A program made the position numbers and the translations under genes. 50,317 nucleotides of DNA. Origin: Clostridia bacterium. GTDB taxonomy: Bacteria; Bacillota; Clostridia; UBA1212. The notes under the pieces are model-generated. The model was not told the origin of the DNA. It did no database searches and saw nothing but the letters and a program-made list of their open reading frames with translations. The DNA is taken from the NCBI GenBank assembly GCA_017444825.1, contig JAFSVU010000037.1, forward strand, positions 1 to 50,317. Reading direction: 5' to 3'. Positions 7,328 to 15,985 of the stretch are shown one piece after another (within the stretch, counting starts at the first letter, position 1; every line of letters begins with the position of its first letter).

Positions 7328-8086
7328 ATGAGAGTAGGCGCGCAGCTGTTCACGGTAAGAGAGTATTGCAGGGACCTTGAGGGGTTCAGCGAGACACTTA
7401 AAAAAGTTGCGGACATTGGTTATAAATACGTTCAGGTCAGCGGCACGTGTCCTTTTGAGGCGAAGTGGCTGAGGGATGAGCTTGACAGGAACGGGCTTTC
7501 GTGCATTCTTACGCATACGAACCCGGATGCCATTAAAAACGATACGGCGGCTGTGATCGAAAATCATAAAATATTCGGGTCAAAGCTTGTGGGTATCGGC
7601 GCCATGCCGGGGGGATTTCAGAAAGCGGATCCGGATGCGTTTATAAACGATTTTAAGCCGGCGGCCCGGATGATAGCGGAGAGCGGACTCTATTTTATGT
7701 ACCACAACCATCAGTTTGAGTTTGCAAAGGACGCGGGTGGCATTACGATCATGGAGAGGCTTGCAGCGGCTTTTACGCCGGAGGAGATGGGCTTTACGGT
7801 GGACACCTATTGGGTGCAGTTCGGCGGAGGAGACCCGGCCCAGTGGATCAAAAATCTCAGGGGAAGAGTTCCGGCAATACACCTTAAGGATATGTCGATA
7901 TTTGAAAACAGGCAGAGAATGGCCGTGGTGGGCGAGGGAAATATAAACTTTTCCAGAGTCCTTTACGAGGCGGAGAATGCGGGCACGGAGTACCTGCTGG
8001 TGGAGCAGGACGACTGCAACGGCGAGGACCCCTTCGAGTGCCTGAAGAGGAGCTACAGGCGGCTGACGTCCTGGGGGCTTAACTGA
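7328..8086 (+). CDS. Sugar phosphate isomerase/epimerase-like TIM barrel enzyme
   Basis: The 252-residue second member of the xylose-isomerase-like barrel family starts MRVGAQLFTVREYC, as many IolE/IolI-like proteins do. It shows YHNHQFEF (about 124-131), TVDTYWVQFGG (about 157), IHLKDM (about 183) and LLVEQDD (about 224), which supply the family's Glu, Asp, His and Glu metal ligands. It is only distantly similar to the preceding barrel gene. Gfo/Idh/MocA dehydrogenases are often paired with this type, in 3-keto-glycoside or inositol chemistry, and two such genes follow directly. The substrate is unknown. Confidence 0.8.
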   Translation: MRVGAQLFTVREYCRDLEGFSETLKKVADIGYKYVQVSGTCPFEAKWLRDELDRNGLSCILTHTNPDAIKNDTAAVIENHKIFGSKLVGIGAMPGGFQKADPDAFINDFKPAARMIAESGLYFMYHNHQFEFAKDAGGITIMERLAAAFTPEEMGFTVDTYWVQFGGGDPAQWIKNLRGRVPAIHLKDMSIFENRQRMAVVGEGNINFSRVLYEAENAGTEYLLVEQDDCNGEDPFECLKRSYRRLTSWGLN

Positions 8087-8140
8087 GAAACGCATTGGTT
8101 TTGAGAATAAAACCGGCTTTAAAAAATGGAGGATCGTGCA

Positions 8141-9310
8141 ATGGATTACGTAAGAATGGGTATAATCGGCGTCGGAAACATGGGAAGCGGCCACCTCACT
8201 CACATTGAGCAGGGAAGGTGCCCGGAGATCCGTGTGACGGCGGTCTGTGATCTGAAACAGGACAGGCTCGACTGGGCGCAGGGGGCCACCAAGGACGAGA
8301 TCGCCTGCTTCACGGATGCGAATGAGATGCTGGACTCGGGGCTCATTGACGCCTGCATAATTGCGGTGCCCCACTACTCACACCCGAAGTACGTTATCGA
8401 GTGCCTTAAGAGAAACATTCACGTCATGTGCGAGAAGCCAGCGGGAGTTTATACGAAAGCGGTCGAGGAGATGAACGAGGCCGCAAAACACAGCAAGGCG
8501 AAGTTCGGCATGATGTTTAACCAAAGGACCGACTGCGTCTACCGCAAGATGCGTGAGATCGTCAAGAGCGGGAGGCTTGGCGCCATAAATAGGACCAACT
8601 GGATCATCACAAACTGGTACCGTCCCCAGGCGTACTACGATTCCGGCGCTTGGAGAGCCACCTGGAGCGGAGAGGGCGGCGGAGTCCTTCTTAACCAATG
8701 CCCCCACAACCTGGACCTCTGGCAGTGGATCTGCGGCATGCCCAAGAAGGTGACTGCCCACATGTATTTCGGCAAGTGGCACGACATCGAGGTAGAGGAC
8801 GACGTTACTGCTTTTGTGGAGTATGAAAACGGTGCGACAGGCTGCTTCATCACCACCACGGGCGACGCCCCCGGCACTAACAGATTTGAGATCACCCTTG
8901 AGGGCGGCAAGCTCCTTGCGGAAAACGGCAAGCTCTACATGACCGAGCTTGAAATGTTCGAGCCCGAGTTCAGCAGAACGAACACCAGCCCCTTCGGCTC
9001 CCCGAAATGCAAGACGGTGGAGGTGGAGACCGACGGCCTGTCGCCGCAGCACGTTGGCGTGTTGAACGCTTTTGCGGCAGCCATTCTGAGGGACGAACCG
9101 ATGGTGGCCGGCGGCGAAGAGGGCATCAACGGCCTCACAATTTCAAACGCCATGCACCTTTCCGCCTGGCTGGGGAAAACCGTGGAGCTTCCCATCGACG
9201 CGGATCTTTACTATAACGAGCTGATGAAGAGAGTGGCCGTGTCAAGGCGCAAGGAGGACATTGCCGGCGCGGTGGCGGATCTTTCGGGAACGTACAACAC
9301 AGGGAAATAA
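8141..9310 (+). CDS. Gfo/Idh/MocA family oxidoreductase
   Basis: The 389-residue NAD(P)-dependent sugar dehydrogenase has an N-terminal Rossmann domain (GIIGVGNMGSGH), the conserved EKPAGV lysine loop (about residues 97-102), and a C-terminal alpha/beta domain with GGVLLNQCPHNLDLW, which holds the catalytic His region. I chose the ATG at 8141 because GGAGG (8128-8132) is 8 bases upstream; an in-frame ATG at 8126 overlaps that site. It is a clear paralogue of the next gene. The pair may act on two related sugars or on successive intermediates. The physiological substrate is not identifiable. Confidence 0.85.
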   Translation: MDYVRMGIIGVGNMGSGHLTHIEQGRCPEIRVTAVCDLKQDRLDWAQGATKDEIACFTDANEMLDSGLIDACIIAVPHYSHPKYVIECLKRNIHVMCEKPAGVYTKAVEEMNEAAKHSKAKFGMMFNQRTDCVYRKMREIVKSGRLGAINRTNWIITNWYRPQAYYDSGAWRATWSGEGGGVLLNQCPHNLDLWQWICGMPKKVTAHMYFGKWHDIEVEDDVTAFVEYENGATGCFITTTGDAPGTNRFEITLEGGKLLAENGKLYMTELEMFEPEFSRTNTSPFGSPKCKTVEVETDGLSPQHVGVLNAFAAAILRDEPMVAGGEEGINGLTISNAMHLSAWLGKTVELPIDADLYYNELMKRVAVSRRKEDIAGAVADLSGTYNTGK

Positions 9311-9321
9311 CGGCGATATAC

Positions 9322-10518
9322 ATGGACAGTTTACGCGTAGGTATAATAGGTGTGGGAAATATCGGCCATGCCCACTGCTCCGGCATTGCGGGGGGAAAGA
9401 TAAAGGGCATGACTCTTTGCGCGCTCTGCGACACGGATGAGGCCAAACGGGAGATGCTTTTTTCGGAGTTTCCCGGCGTCAGGATATTCGAGGACGGCGA
9501 CGAGCTCATAAAAAGCGGCCTTGCGGATGCGGTGATAGTTGCGACGCCTCACTACTTCCACCCTCACTATGTCATTACGGCCCTTGAGAACAACGTCAAC
9601 GTCCTCACCGAGAAGCCCGCGGGGGTGAACGTCTCCGAGGTGCTGAAAATGAACGCCGCTGCCGCAAAAACCAATGCGCGCTTCGGCATAATGTTCAACC
9701 AGCGCACCGACCCTCTTTTCGGAAAAGCAAAGCAGATCATTGAGGAGGGCGGGATCGGCGTCCCCAAGCGCCTTGTCTGGATCGTGACAAACTGGTACAG
9801 GACCCAGAGCTATTACGACTCCGGAAGCTGGCGGGCCACCTGGAACGGAGAGGGCGGCGGGGTGCTGATAAACCAGGCTCCCCATAACATCGACCTCTGG
9901 CAGTGGCTCTTCGGAATGCCATCAAAAGTGACGGCTTTTTGCCGCGAGGGGCTTTATCACAATATTGGCGTGGAGGACGACGCCACGATCTACGCGGAGT
10001 ATGAAAACGGAGCGTCGGCGGTATTTATCACCACCACCGGAGAGGCCCCGGGAACCAACAGACTGGAGATATCGGGCGACAAAGGCAGGCTCGTCCTTGA
10101 GAAGAACGAACTGAGGTACGTAAAGCTCGGCATCCCGGAGCGCGAGTTCTGCTTCACGTCGGAGGCTGCCGCCGCTGTGCCCCCCATGGAGGAGACTGTT
10201 TACAGCTCCCCGCAGGAGAGAGACGGCCACGAGCTGATACTTGAGGACTTTGCCGCGGCTGTGCTTGAGGGAAAACCTATGCTGGCCTCCGGCACCGACG
10301 GCATCAGGGAGCTTTCAATAACCAATGCCGCCTTCCTGTCCTCATGGACCGGCAGAACCGTTGACCTGCCGCTCTCTGCGGAGGATATGGCGGAATTTGA
10401 CAGGCTGCTTGAGGCCAAAAAGGAAGAGGAGAGAAAGCTTGACGGAGCTACCGGGAAGGGTGGTGAAAAAACCGCCGGAAAGAGCGAATACATAAAGCGC
10501 TGGAGCGTTAAGTGGTAA
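9322..10518 (+). CDS. Gfo/Idh/MocA family oxidoreductase (paralogue of upstream gene)
   Basis: The 398-residue enzyme has the same architecture as the preceding one: GIIGVGNIGHAH, EKPAGV (about 97-102), GGVLINQAPHNIDLW and TTGEAPGTNRLEI. The two genes share long identical stretches of protein but differ at the DNA level, so the duplication is not recent. It carries an extra Lys/Glu-rich, probably disordered C-terminal tail of about 40 residues. The ribosome binding site is weak, so translation may be coupled to the upstream gene, whose stop is 11 bases away. It is the last gene of the operon, followed by the bidirectional hairpin at 10553-10586. Confidence 0.85.
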   Translation: MDSLRVGIIGVGNIGHAHCSGIAGGKIKGMTLCALCDTDEAKREMLFSEFPGVRIFEDGDELIKSGLADAVIVATPHYFHPHYVITALENNVNVLTEKPAGVNVSEVLKMNAAAAKTNARFGIMFNQRTDPLFGKAKQIIEEGGIGVPKRLVWIVTNWYRTQSYYDSGSWRATWNGEGGGVLINQAPHNIDLWQWLFGMPSKVTAFCREGLYHNIGVEDDATIYAEYENGASAVFITTTGEAPGTNRLEISGDKGRLVLEKNELRYVKLGIPEREFCFTSEAAAAVPPMEETVYSSPQERDGHELILEDFAAAVLEGKPMLASGTDGIRELSITNAAFLSSWTGRTVDLPLSAEDMAEFDRLLEAKKEEERKLDGATGKGGEKTAGKSEYIKRWSVKW

Positions 10519-10552
10519 ACGGCGCATCATCCTATATCAACGGATCAGATAG

Positions 10553-10586
10553 TTAAGCGGCCCGGCGATCACGCCGGGCCGCTTAA
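10553..10586. terminator. Bidirectional transcription terminator between convergent genes
   Basis: A perfect 15-bp stem TTAAGCGGCCCGGCG (10553-10567) pairs with 10572-10586 around an ATCA tetraloop. It lies between two converging operons. There is no long T run on either side, so it may rely on stem strength or a factor. Confidence 0.75.
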
Positions 10587-10613
10587 GTATTGTGTATGTG
10601 ACATTGGCGTCTT

Positions 10614-12803
10614 TTAGACTTTGAAATCGAATTGGTTTGTGCCTTCTGTCAGCGTCATCTCCGTGTCCTTGTAACGGAACAGGGCTGTTTTGCCTTCCGG
10701 AAGAACTATTTTTGCGCGGACGGTATCTTTGTTTTCGGGGTCCCTGTCGTACGATGCCGAAACGGTGCCGCAGGGGAGCTTCCTTGAACCCGAGAAACTG
10801 TTAGATCTTGACGGAATAAAAGGCGCTATGACCAGCTTTTCGTACCCCGCCGAGTCCGCCTCCTGGGTGATGCCGAGGAGCCTCTCGAAGAAATAAGTCA
10901 CCACCGATCCGAACATGGGATGGCTGTGGGACCTGTCCCTTGTGGAGTTTAACCAGTACTCGCTGAGCGTCGTAAACCCTGCCTTCATCCAGCCCGCAAA
11001 CGTCCTGTCGCCCAGCAGCAGATCCACGGCAACGTCCCCCTCGCCAATGTCGAAGAGCACCTTGGTCACAACGTCGGTGCCGCAGATGCCCGTGTCGTAC
11101 TGCCCGAGCTTTTTATAATAAGCGACGAGGAAATTCTTCGTCCACTCCGAACCGAGCCCGATGTCGAGAGCAAAGGCGTTCGCCCCCTGGATGTTTCCGA
11201 TGTAGTTCTGGTCCCAGGTGTTGAAGTAGGCCGCAGCGGTCGCCTTGAGCCTTGCGTCGATCTTCTGCTCGAGAGCAGGAACGTCATCTTTCCTTCCGAT
11301 GAGCCCCGCGAGTTCGATGACTCTTTTCATGGACTTGACGTAGTAATAGTTGTTCACAAAACCTGCGGGAAGGGACGTTGGTTCAAGAGTGCACCAGTCG
11401 CCAAGGCACCATTCCCCGGCCTTGTCGCTGACCACGATATCGTTGTAGCTGTGCTCCTCAAGGTAATCAAAATACCTGAGCATCTGAGGGTAGAGACGCT
11501 TCGCAGGTTCAATGTCGCCGTACTCCTTGTAGTATCTGTAGGGGACCTCCACTACCGCGCAGCCCCAGGCACCGGGACCTCCACCGCTCCGTACGTAAGG
11601 CGCCGTGTACTGAACGTGGCCTGTGAGCACGTCCTGACAGTCGGAAATGTCGTCGATCCACTTATGGTAAAACTCTTTCGCGTCAAGCACCGTCATCGCG
11701 GCCTGGCAAGTGAGCTGCCCGTCCCCCGTATAACCTCTCCGCTCGATGTGGGGGCAGTCGGAGGGGATGCCGGCGTGCGTATTGCTGAGCTGCGTGTTAA
11801 TGTAGGCCTTGTAGAGCCAGTTGAGCGCATCGCAGTCAGATTCAAACGCTGACGAGACCTCGATATCCGAATGAACAAAACCCACGCTCACAAGCTCCGC
11901 GTCACCCGAGACCTCGACGAACCTGAACGCAAACCAGGTAAAGAGGGGCGACACCAGCCTCTGTTTCCCGTCGGACACGGCAATAAACGTCTGCCTGTGC
12001 ACAAACCGCTCGTCAGGCTTATTATCCGCGGTCTTTTCCTCCGAAAAAACCAATGTGACCGTCTCCCCTGCGGCGGCTTCTATCTTGATCACCGGCAGGG
12101 CCGATATGTTTTTCCCCGCGTCGTAGACCTTGCAGGGAATTGAATCCTTTTCATATTGGTTAATAAGCTCCGGCTTTATCTCCTCCGTGATCCTGTCCCC
12201 GGGGCAGTCTGAAAAGACGTAGTTCGTGTCAACGGGCTTCGCCGCAGCCGCCGGGGCAAGCTCCCCCTCATAACCAATGCCGTCAAATGCTTTCTCCTCC
12301 AGCAGCCTGTAGTCGTGCTTTTCAAGGCAGGTGAGACTGTACTCGCTTACAAAGCTTTTCGCAAAACTGTCTTTTTCCGACGAAACAAACCGGGTGATCC
12401 TGCCCCCGCTTTCGACCTCGATCTGATAGATGACCTTGGCGTTTCCGAATGGAGCCCCGTGCCACGTGTACCAGCCTCCGCCGAAATGGATCGCAAGAAT
12501 ATTCTCGCCGATCCTCACTTTATCCGTGACGTCAAACACCGGAACAATAAGCCGGTGGCCGAAAAGCTGCTCGCCCGAGGGGTAGTTCTCCCTCGCTTCA
12601 AAATCGGTATTAAGGGGCAGAAAGGCGCTGTCGTTCACCTCTTCGCCGTTGACGTAGGCATGGAAAAAACCAAGGCCCACAGCCTTCAGCGTCACCCTGT
12701 CAAACTTATCGCCAATGTTAAAAACCGCTCTCATTACAGAGAAGCTCATCGGCTCCGAAGGCTCGATCCAAACCGCCTCGCCGAACATTTCTTTTTGCGT
12801 CAT
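10614..12803 (-). CDS. Alpha-L-rhamnosidase-like glycoside hydrolase (GH78 type)
   Basis: The 729-residue enzyme is predicted to cleave terminal alpha-L-rhamnose from plant or bacterial glycans. An N-terminal carbohydrate-binding beta region (FFHAYVNGEEVNDSAF, and a FGGGWYTW loop) is followed by the (alpha/alpha)6 barrel. The GH78 catalytic signature DCPHIERRGYTGDG is at about 347-360 and supplies the acidic residues. No signal peptide is seen (MTQKEMFGEAVWIEP), so it should work on imported oligosaccharides. It is shorter than the usual 900-1000 residues, mainly at the N-terminal domains. A ribosome binding site AAAGGAG precedes the ATG. A second, divergent member is encoded at 36684-38801. 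Confidence 0.88.
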   Translation of the reverse strand: MTQKEMFGEAVWIEPSEPMSFSVMRAVFNIGDKFDRVTLKAVGLGFFHAYVNGEEVNDSAFLPLNTDFEARENYPSGEQLFGHRLIVPVFDVTDKVRIGENILAIHFGGGWYTWHGAPFGNAKVIYQIEVESGGRITRFVSSEKDSFAKSFVSEYSLTCLEKHDYRLLEEKAFDGIGYEGELAPAAAAKPVDTNYVFSDCPGDRITEEIKPELINQYEKDSIPCKVYDAGKNISALPVIKIEAAAGETVTLVFSEEKTADNKPDERFVHRQTFIAVSDGKQRLVSPLFTWFAFRFVEVSGDAELVSVGFVHSDIEVSSAFESDCDALNWLYKAYINTQLSNTHAGIPSDCPHIERRGYTGDGQLTCQAAMTVLDAKEFYHKWIDDISDCQDVLTGHVQYTAPYVRSGGGPGAWGCAVVEVPYRYYKEYGDIEPAKRLYPQMLRYFDYLEEHSYNDIVVSDKAGEWCLGDWCTLEPTSLPAGFVNNYYYVKSMKRVIELAGLIGRKDDVPALEQKIDARLKATAAAYFNTWDQNYIGNIQGANAFALDIGLGSEWTKNFLVAYYKKLGQYDTGICGTDVVTKVLFDIGEGDVAVDLLLGDRTFAGWMKAGFTTLSEYWLNSTRDRSHSHPMFGSVVTYFFERLLGITQEADSAGYEKLVIAPFIPSRSNSFSGSRKLPCGTVSASYDRDPENKDTVRAKIVLPEGKTALFRYKDTEMTLTEGTNQFDFKV

Positions 12804-12893
12804 CCCAAAAGGCTCCTTTTTGTTTTACGGGAGAAAGCTCTCCTTTTTTACTTATCAGGGTCACATCGCCCTGCCGTTTACGGTTCAATTTCG

Positions 12894-13002
12894 GCTGCGC
12901 GAACGTTTTGCGATCACTGCGCCGCCTTTCAATGCAACTGCGCAACCATTTGGTTATTACCGTGCCGCTTTTCCATTATAACTGCGCCGCCGCTTTTTTT
13001 CA
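12894..13002. repeat. Five imperfect 21-22 bp tandem repeats (iterons) upstream of the rhamnosidase gene
   Basis: Units begin at 12894, 12916, 12937, 12959 and 12981 with the common core RCYGYGCCGCCTTT or close variants (ACTGCGC three times, GCTGCGC, ACCGTGC). The period of 21-22 bases equals two DNA turns. A weaker sixth unit may start at 12871. The promoter for the rhamnosidase gene lies in the last two units, and the others fall in its transcribed leader. They may be stacked binding sites for one regulator on one DNA face. Confidence 0.55.
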
Positions 13003-13003
13003 A
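12975..13003 (-). promoter_or_regulatory. Promoter of the rhamnosidase gene
   Basis: On the reverse strand -35 TTGAAA (12998-13003) and -10 TATAAT (12975-12980) are spaced by exactly 17 bases. The spacer is one of the 21-22 bp repeats, and the leader to the ATG at 12803 is about 165 nt. The rest of the 396-base gap 12804-13199 holds the repeats, this promoter and the Tad-locus promoter. Confidence 0.65.
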
Positions 13004-13106
13004 TAACCAAGAAACCGCGCCTGTATATAGTTAAAGCATTAAAAATAAAGCGAAAAACGCCGATATATAAAGAAACCGGCCGAATCGTAAACTTAAACCG
13101 CCCAAT

Positions 13107-13125
13107 TTTGTCGAAATTTGTCGAA
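13107..13125 (+). promoter_or_regulatory. TTTGTCGAA direct repeats upstream of the Tad locus
   Basis: TTTGTCGAA occurs at 13107-13115 and 13117-13125, exactly one helical turn apart. It lies 12 bases before the -35 box of the predicted Tad promoter, a typical activator position. The binding protein is unknown. Confidence 0.45.
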
Positions 13126-13136
13126 CGGTGCAGACT

Positions 13137-13164
13137 TTTCAACGGCAATCCTCCGTGATATCAT
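13137..13164 (+). promoter_or_regulatory. Possible promoter of the Tad pilus operon
   Basis: TTTCAA (13137-13142) and TATCAT (13159-13164) are spaced by 16 bases, a moderate match to sigma-A boxes. The weak boxes fit with a need for an activator at the adjacent direct repeats. Confidence 0.4.
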
Positions 13165-13199
13165 GAATGTGCTGAACCGGAGAAGGAAGGAGGCGGCGT

Positions 13200-14375
13200 G
13201 TGAGAAACCAGTTTTACGTAGATTTTGTGGAAAAGGCGCTTAAAAAGAGGCTGGTCCCCGGGCAGGTGTATTCCGACCGGGAATTCCGGAATCTCACTGA
13301 AGAATGCGTGGATATCCTTTCCGAAAAAGTAAGCCTGGACGAGGTTTCGAGGAGTGAGATCGCAGAAACCGTGTTCGCGGCCCACCGTAAGCTTGGTATA
13401 TTGCAACCGCTTCTGGACGATCCGGACGTAAATGAAATAATGATCAATGGCACCGAAAGCATATTCACGGAAAGAAACGGAAAAATAGAAAAGTACGGGA
13501 AACGTTTCTCCGACGCGGGCGTTCTTTTGAACGTTATCCAGTCGATGGTCTCATGGATCGACAGGACTGTAAACGAGAGCTCTCCGGTGGTGGACACCAG
13601 GCTTTCGGACGGATCGAGGGTGAACATCGTGCTAAAACCCGTTGCTTTAAATGGCCCCATTGTGACCATAAGAAAATTTCCCGACAGGGCTTTTTCGATG
13701 GATTCTCTGGTGGCCGGGGGAAGCATAACTGCGGAGGAGGCTGACTTTCTCGAAAAATGCGTCGCTTCAAAGGTCAACATCTTTGTTTCCGGAGGAACGT
13801 CCAGCGGAAAGACCACTTTTCTTAACGTTCTGTGCCGATTCATACCGGAGGGTGAGCGGGTAGTCACCGTGGAGGATTCCGCGGAACTGAGACTTACGCC
13901 CCCGAACATTGTCAGGCTGGAGACGAAAGAGCCCGGACCGGGAGGTGGCGGCGGAGTAAGCATGAGGACACTCATTAAAGCTTCGCTCAGGATGAGACCA
14001 GACAGAATAATTGTGGGAGAGGTGAGAGATTCCGCCGCGATAGATATGCTTCAGGCTATGTGTACAGGCCATGACGGCAGTATGTCCACGGCTCACAGTA
14101 ACAGTGCGAGAGACGTTATCACCAGACTTGAGACGATGGCGCTCTGGGAGGGTAACATAAACATTGAAGCATTGCGGCAGCAGATCGCTTCCGGGCTCGA
14201 CCTCGTAGTCCACATGCAGAGGAGCAGGGATATGCGGAGAACAGTGTCGGAGATTTGTTACGTTTCAGGTGCCGGAAGGGAAGGCGTTACGCTGAAAACC
14301 TTGTTTAAAAACGGTGTCAGAACCGGAGAGATCGAAAATGGGACGAGACTTTATGAAAAACTGGCTTGTGAATAA
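13200..14375 (+). CDS. cpaF: Tad pilus assembly ATPase CpaF/TadA
   Basis: The 391-residue cytoplasmic secretion ATPase powers assembly of type IVb (Flp/Tad) pili. An N-terminal helical domain is followed by the CpaF signature DDPDVNEIMING, the Walker A GGTSSGKTT (about 199-207), an Asp box VEDSAELRL, and a Walker B region RPDRIIVGEVR. The glycine-rich loop GPGGGGG between them is typical. The start is a GTG with AAGGAGG (13187-13193) 6 bases upstream. It is first of five tightly spaced Tad genes and overlaps tadB by 38 bases. Confidence 0.93.
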   Translation: MRNQFYVDFVEKALKKRLVPGQVYSDREFRNLTEECVDILSEKVSLDEVSRSEIAETVFAAHRKLGILQPLLDDPDVNEIMINGTESIFTERNGKIEKYGKRFSDAGVLLNVIQSMVSWIDRTVNESSPVVDTRLSDGSRVNIVLKPVALNGPIVTIRKFPDRAFSMDSLVAGGSITAEEADFLEKCVASKVNIFVSGGTSSGKTTFLNVLCRFIPEGERVVTVEDSAELRLTPPNIVRLETKEPGPGGGGGVSMRTLIKASLRMRPDRIIVGEVRDSAAIDMLQAMCTGHDGSMSTAHSNSARDVITRLETMALWEGNINIEALRQQIASGLDLVVHMQRSRDMRRTVSEICYVSGAGREGVTLKTLFKNGVRTGEIENGTRLYEKLACE

Positions 14376-15165
14376 AACAGGGGGACCGGGCTCCATATTT
14401 CACGTATTTAGACGTGGTGAAAAGTGCATGGGTGAATTTTACCGTGTAAAACCGTATATTCCCGCGTCGTTCGGAGCGGTGTTCTTTGCGGCGGTGACCG
14501 CCGGCGCGTTCATTCTGTCTGACAACATCTGGATATCGCTGGCGGCGGCTGTCGTTGCGACGCCTTTCTTTACCTGTCATTTTGTAAAAAGGCTTAAGGT
14601 AAAGAAAAAGCAAAGGACGGAGATCAGGTTTCTTGAAGTGATGGAGCTGGTGCTTGCGGCTGTCTCGGCGGGGAACTCGGTCCCGGAAGCGGTCCGTTCC
14701 GTCTGTGCCGACCCGGGGAACCGTTCTTACGGAGCCGGGGACGTGATAAAAGAACTTGAAGCGGTTTGCGGGAAGTCAGACATGCTTTACCATTTCTACG
14801 ACGAACTGATGCTTTTTGCCTCTAAAACGGAGAGTGAGGACATCATCGGTTGTGTTAAGGCGATGGCAATCGTAGGTTCACGGGGCGGTGATATGGCCTA
14901 CGTGATCCGGAACGCTCTTACAAATCTGAGAATCAAATTTGAGACGGATGCCGAGATCGAAGGGGCTCTTGCGCTTCCGAAATATAACCTCAGGATCATA
15001 ACCGTGATGCCCTTTGCACTGGTCCTGCTGGTAAGAAGCATGTCTCAGGGGTATATGGATATGCTCTACGGGACTGGCGCCGGAATCGCAGTGTCAGTCG
15101 CCGCGATGCTCGTCATAGCCTCAGCCTGGCTCCTTGGAAACAGGCTGTGCAGCATAGATCTTTAA
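14338..15165 (+). CDS. tadB: Tad pilus inner-membrane platform protein TadB
   Basis: The protein of about 275 residues has two N-terminal membrane segments (around PASFGAVFFAAVTAGAFIL and ISLAAAVVATPFF), a cytoplasmic T2SSF-type helical domain (EVMELVLAAVSAGNSVPEAV) and two C-terminal membrane segments. This is the standard TadB layout, a platform that works with CpaF. ATG at 14338 follows GGAG by about 10 bases, while a GTG at 14314 lacks a site; an internal ATG at 14428 is another option. It lies inside the pilus operon. Confidence 0.85.
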   Translation: MGRDFMKNWLVNKTGGPGSIFHVFRRGEKCMGEFYRVKPYIPASFGAVFFAAVTAGAFILSDNIWISLAAAVVATPFFTCHFVKRLKVKKKQRTEIRFLEVMELVLAAVSAGNSVPEAVRSVCADPGNRSYGAGDVIKELEAVCGKSDMLYHFYDELMLFASKTESEDIIGCVKAMAIVGSRGGDMAYVIRNALTNLRIKFETDAEIEGALALPKYNLRIITVMPFALVLLVRSMSQGYMDMLYGTGAGIAVSVAAMLVIASAWLLGNRLCSIDL

Positions 15166-15189
15166 AACTAACGATTGGGGGTGATTCCG

Positions 15190-15918
15190 TTGACCTTTGG
15201 GCATTCCTCCCTCGCAAACTATAATGAGTCTATGAACGCAAAGCTCAGATTTGTTTACGGGGAAGAATTTGAAAAAAAGAGAAAGGACAGGGTGCTGCTG
15301 TTTAAGCTGAGTCCCCTCGTGGCGGCAGGCGTTTTTGCGGCAGGTCTCCTGTTTGGACTTTCCGTATACGAAGCGCTGTTTCTGGCCATAGGAACGCCCT
15401 GCGCGGTTCTGTTCTTCTCAGAGCACGGGATAAAGGACAAGGCAAAAAAGAAAACAAGGAAACTGAGGCTGGGCCTGGCGGATCTTCTGGAAAGAATGGC
15501 GGTGCTTGTGGATGCCGGGGTGCCGATGTGGAGCGCAATAGTTACTGTGAGCGGTTACATGAACAGCCGCGACGGGGCGCTGGGAGAAGAACTGGCGAGG
15601 GCTGTAAACGATTTTGTCACCCCATCGGGATACTATTACGGGCCGGAGACCGCTCTCGAAAATATGGCTAAAAGGTGCAACGACGCCCAGGTGAGCACTT
15701 TCGTATCGCTGGTGCTGCAGAACTCCAGAAAAGGCGCAGACGAACTGGCACCCATTCTAAGAATGCATGCGGTCAATCAGCGGGAGGAACGAAAATCGAT
15801 CTCGAAACAGATGGCTGAGGAGGCATCCACTTTGATGGTCATTCCCTCCGTCATGATTCTTGCGGCAGTAATGGCTGTGATAGGCGCTCCGGCTGTGATA
15901 ATGCTGTTCGGAGCCTGA
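15190..15918 (+). CDS. tadC: Tad pilus inner-membrane platform protein TadC
   Basis: The protein of about 242 residues pairs with TadB in the pilus platform. It has two membrane segments near 40-75, a T2SSF-like domain with LRLGLADLLERMAVLVDAG and the QREERKSISKQMAEEAST motif, and a C-terminal hydrophobic segment (MVIPSVMILAAVMAVIG). TTG at 15190 has GGGGGTGAT 6 bases upstream, so I prefer it to the TTG at 15175, which has no site. It is similar in size and order to TadC of other clostridial loci. Confidence 0.85.
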   Translation: MTFGHSSLANYNESMNAKLRFVYGEEFEKKRKDRVLLFKLSPLVAAGVFAAGLLFGLSVYEALFLAIGTPCAVLFFSEHGIKDKAKKKTRKLRLGLADLLERMAVLVDAGVPMWSAIVTVSGYMNSRDGALGEELARAVNDFVTPSGYYYGPETALENMAKRCNDAQVSTFVSLVLQNSRKGADELAPILRMHAVNQREERKSISKQMAEEASTLMVIPSVMILAAVMAVIGAPAVIMLFGA

Positions 15919-15985
15919 GCCGTGATACCGGGGAAACTTTGGAGTATTTTCAGAAAGGGAGGTAGATCCCGGAAAGGAGGAACAG

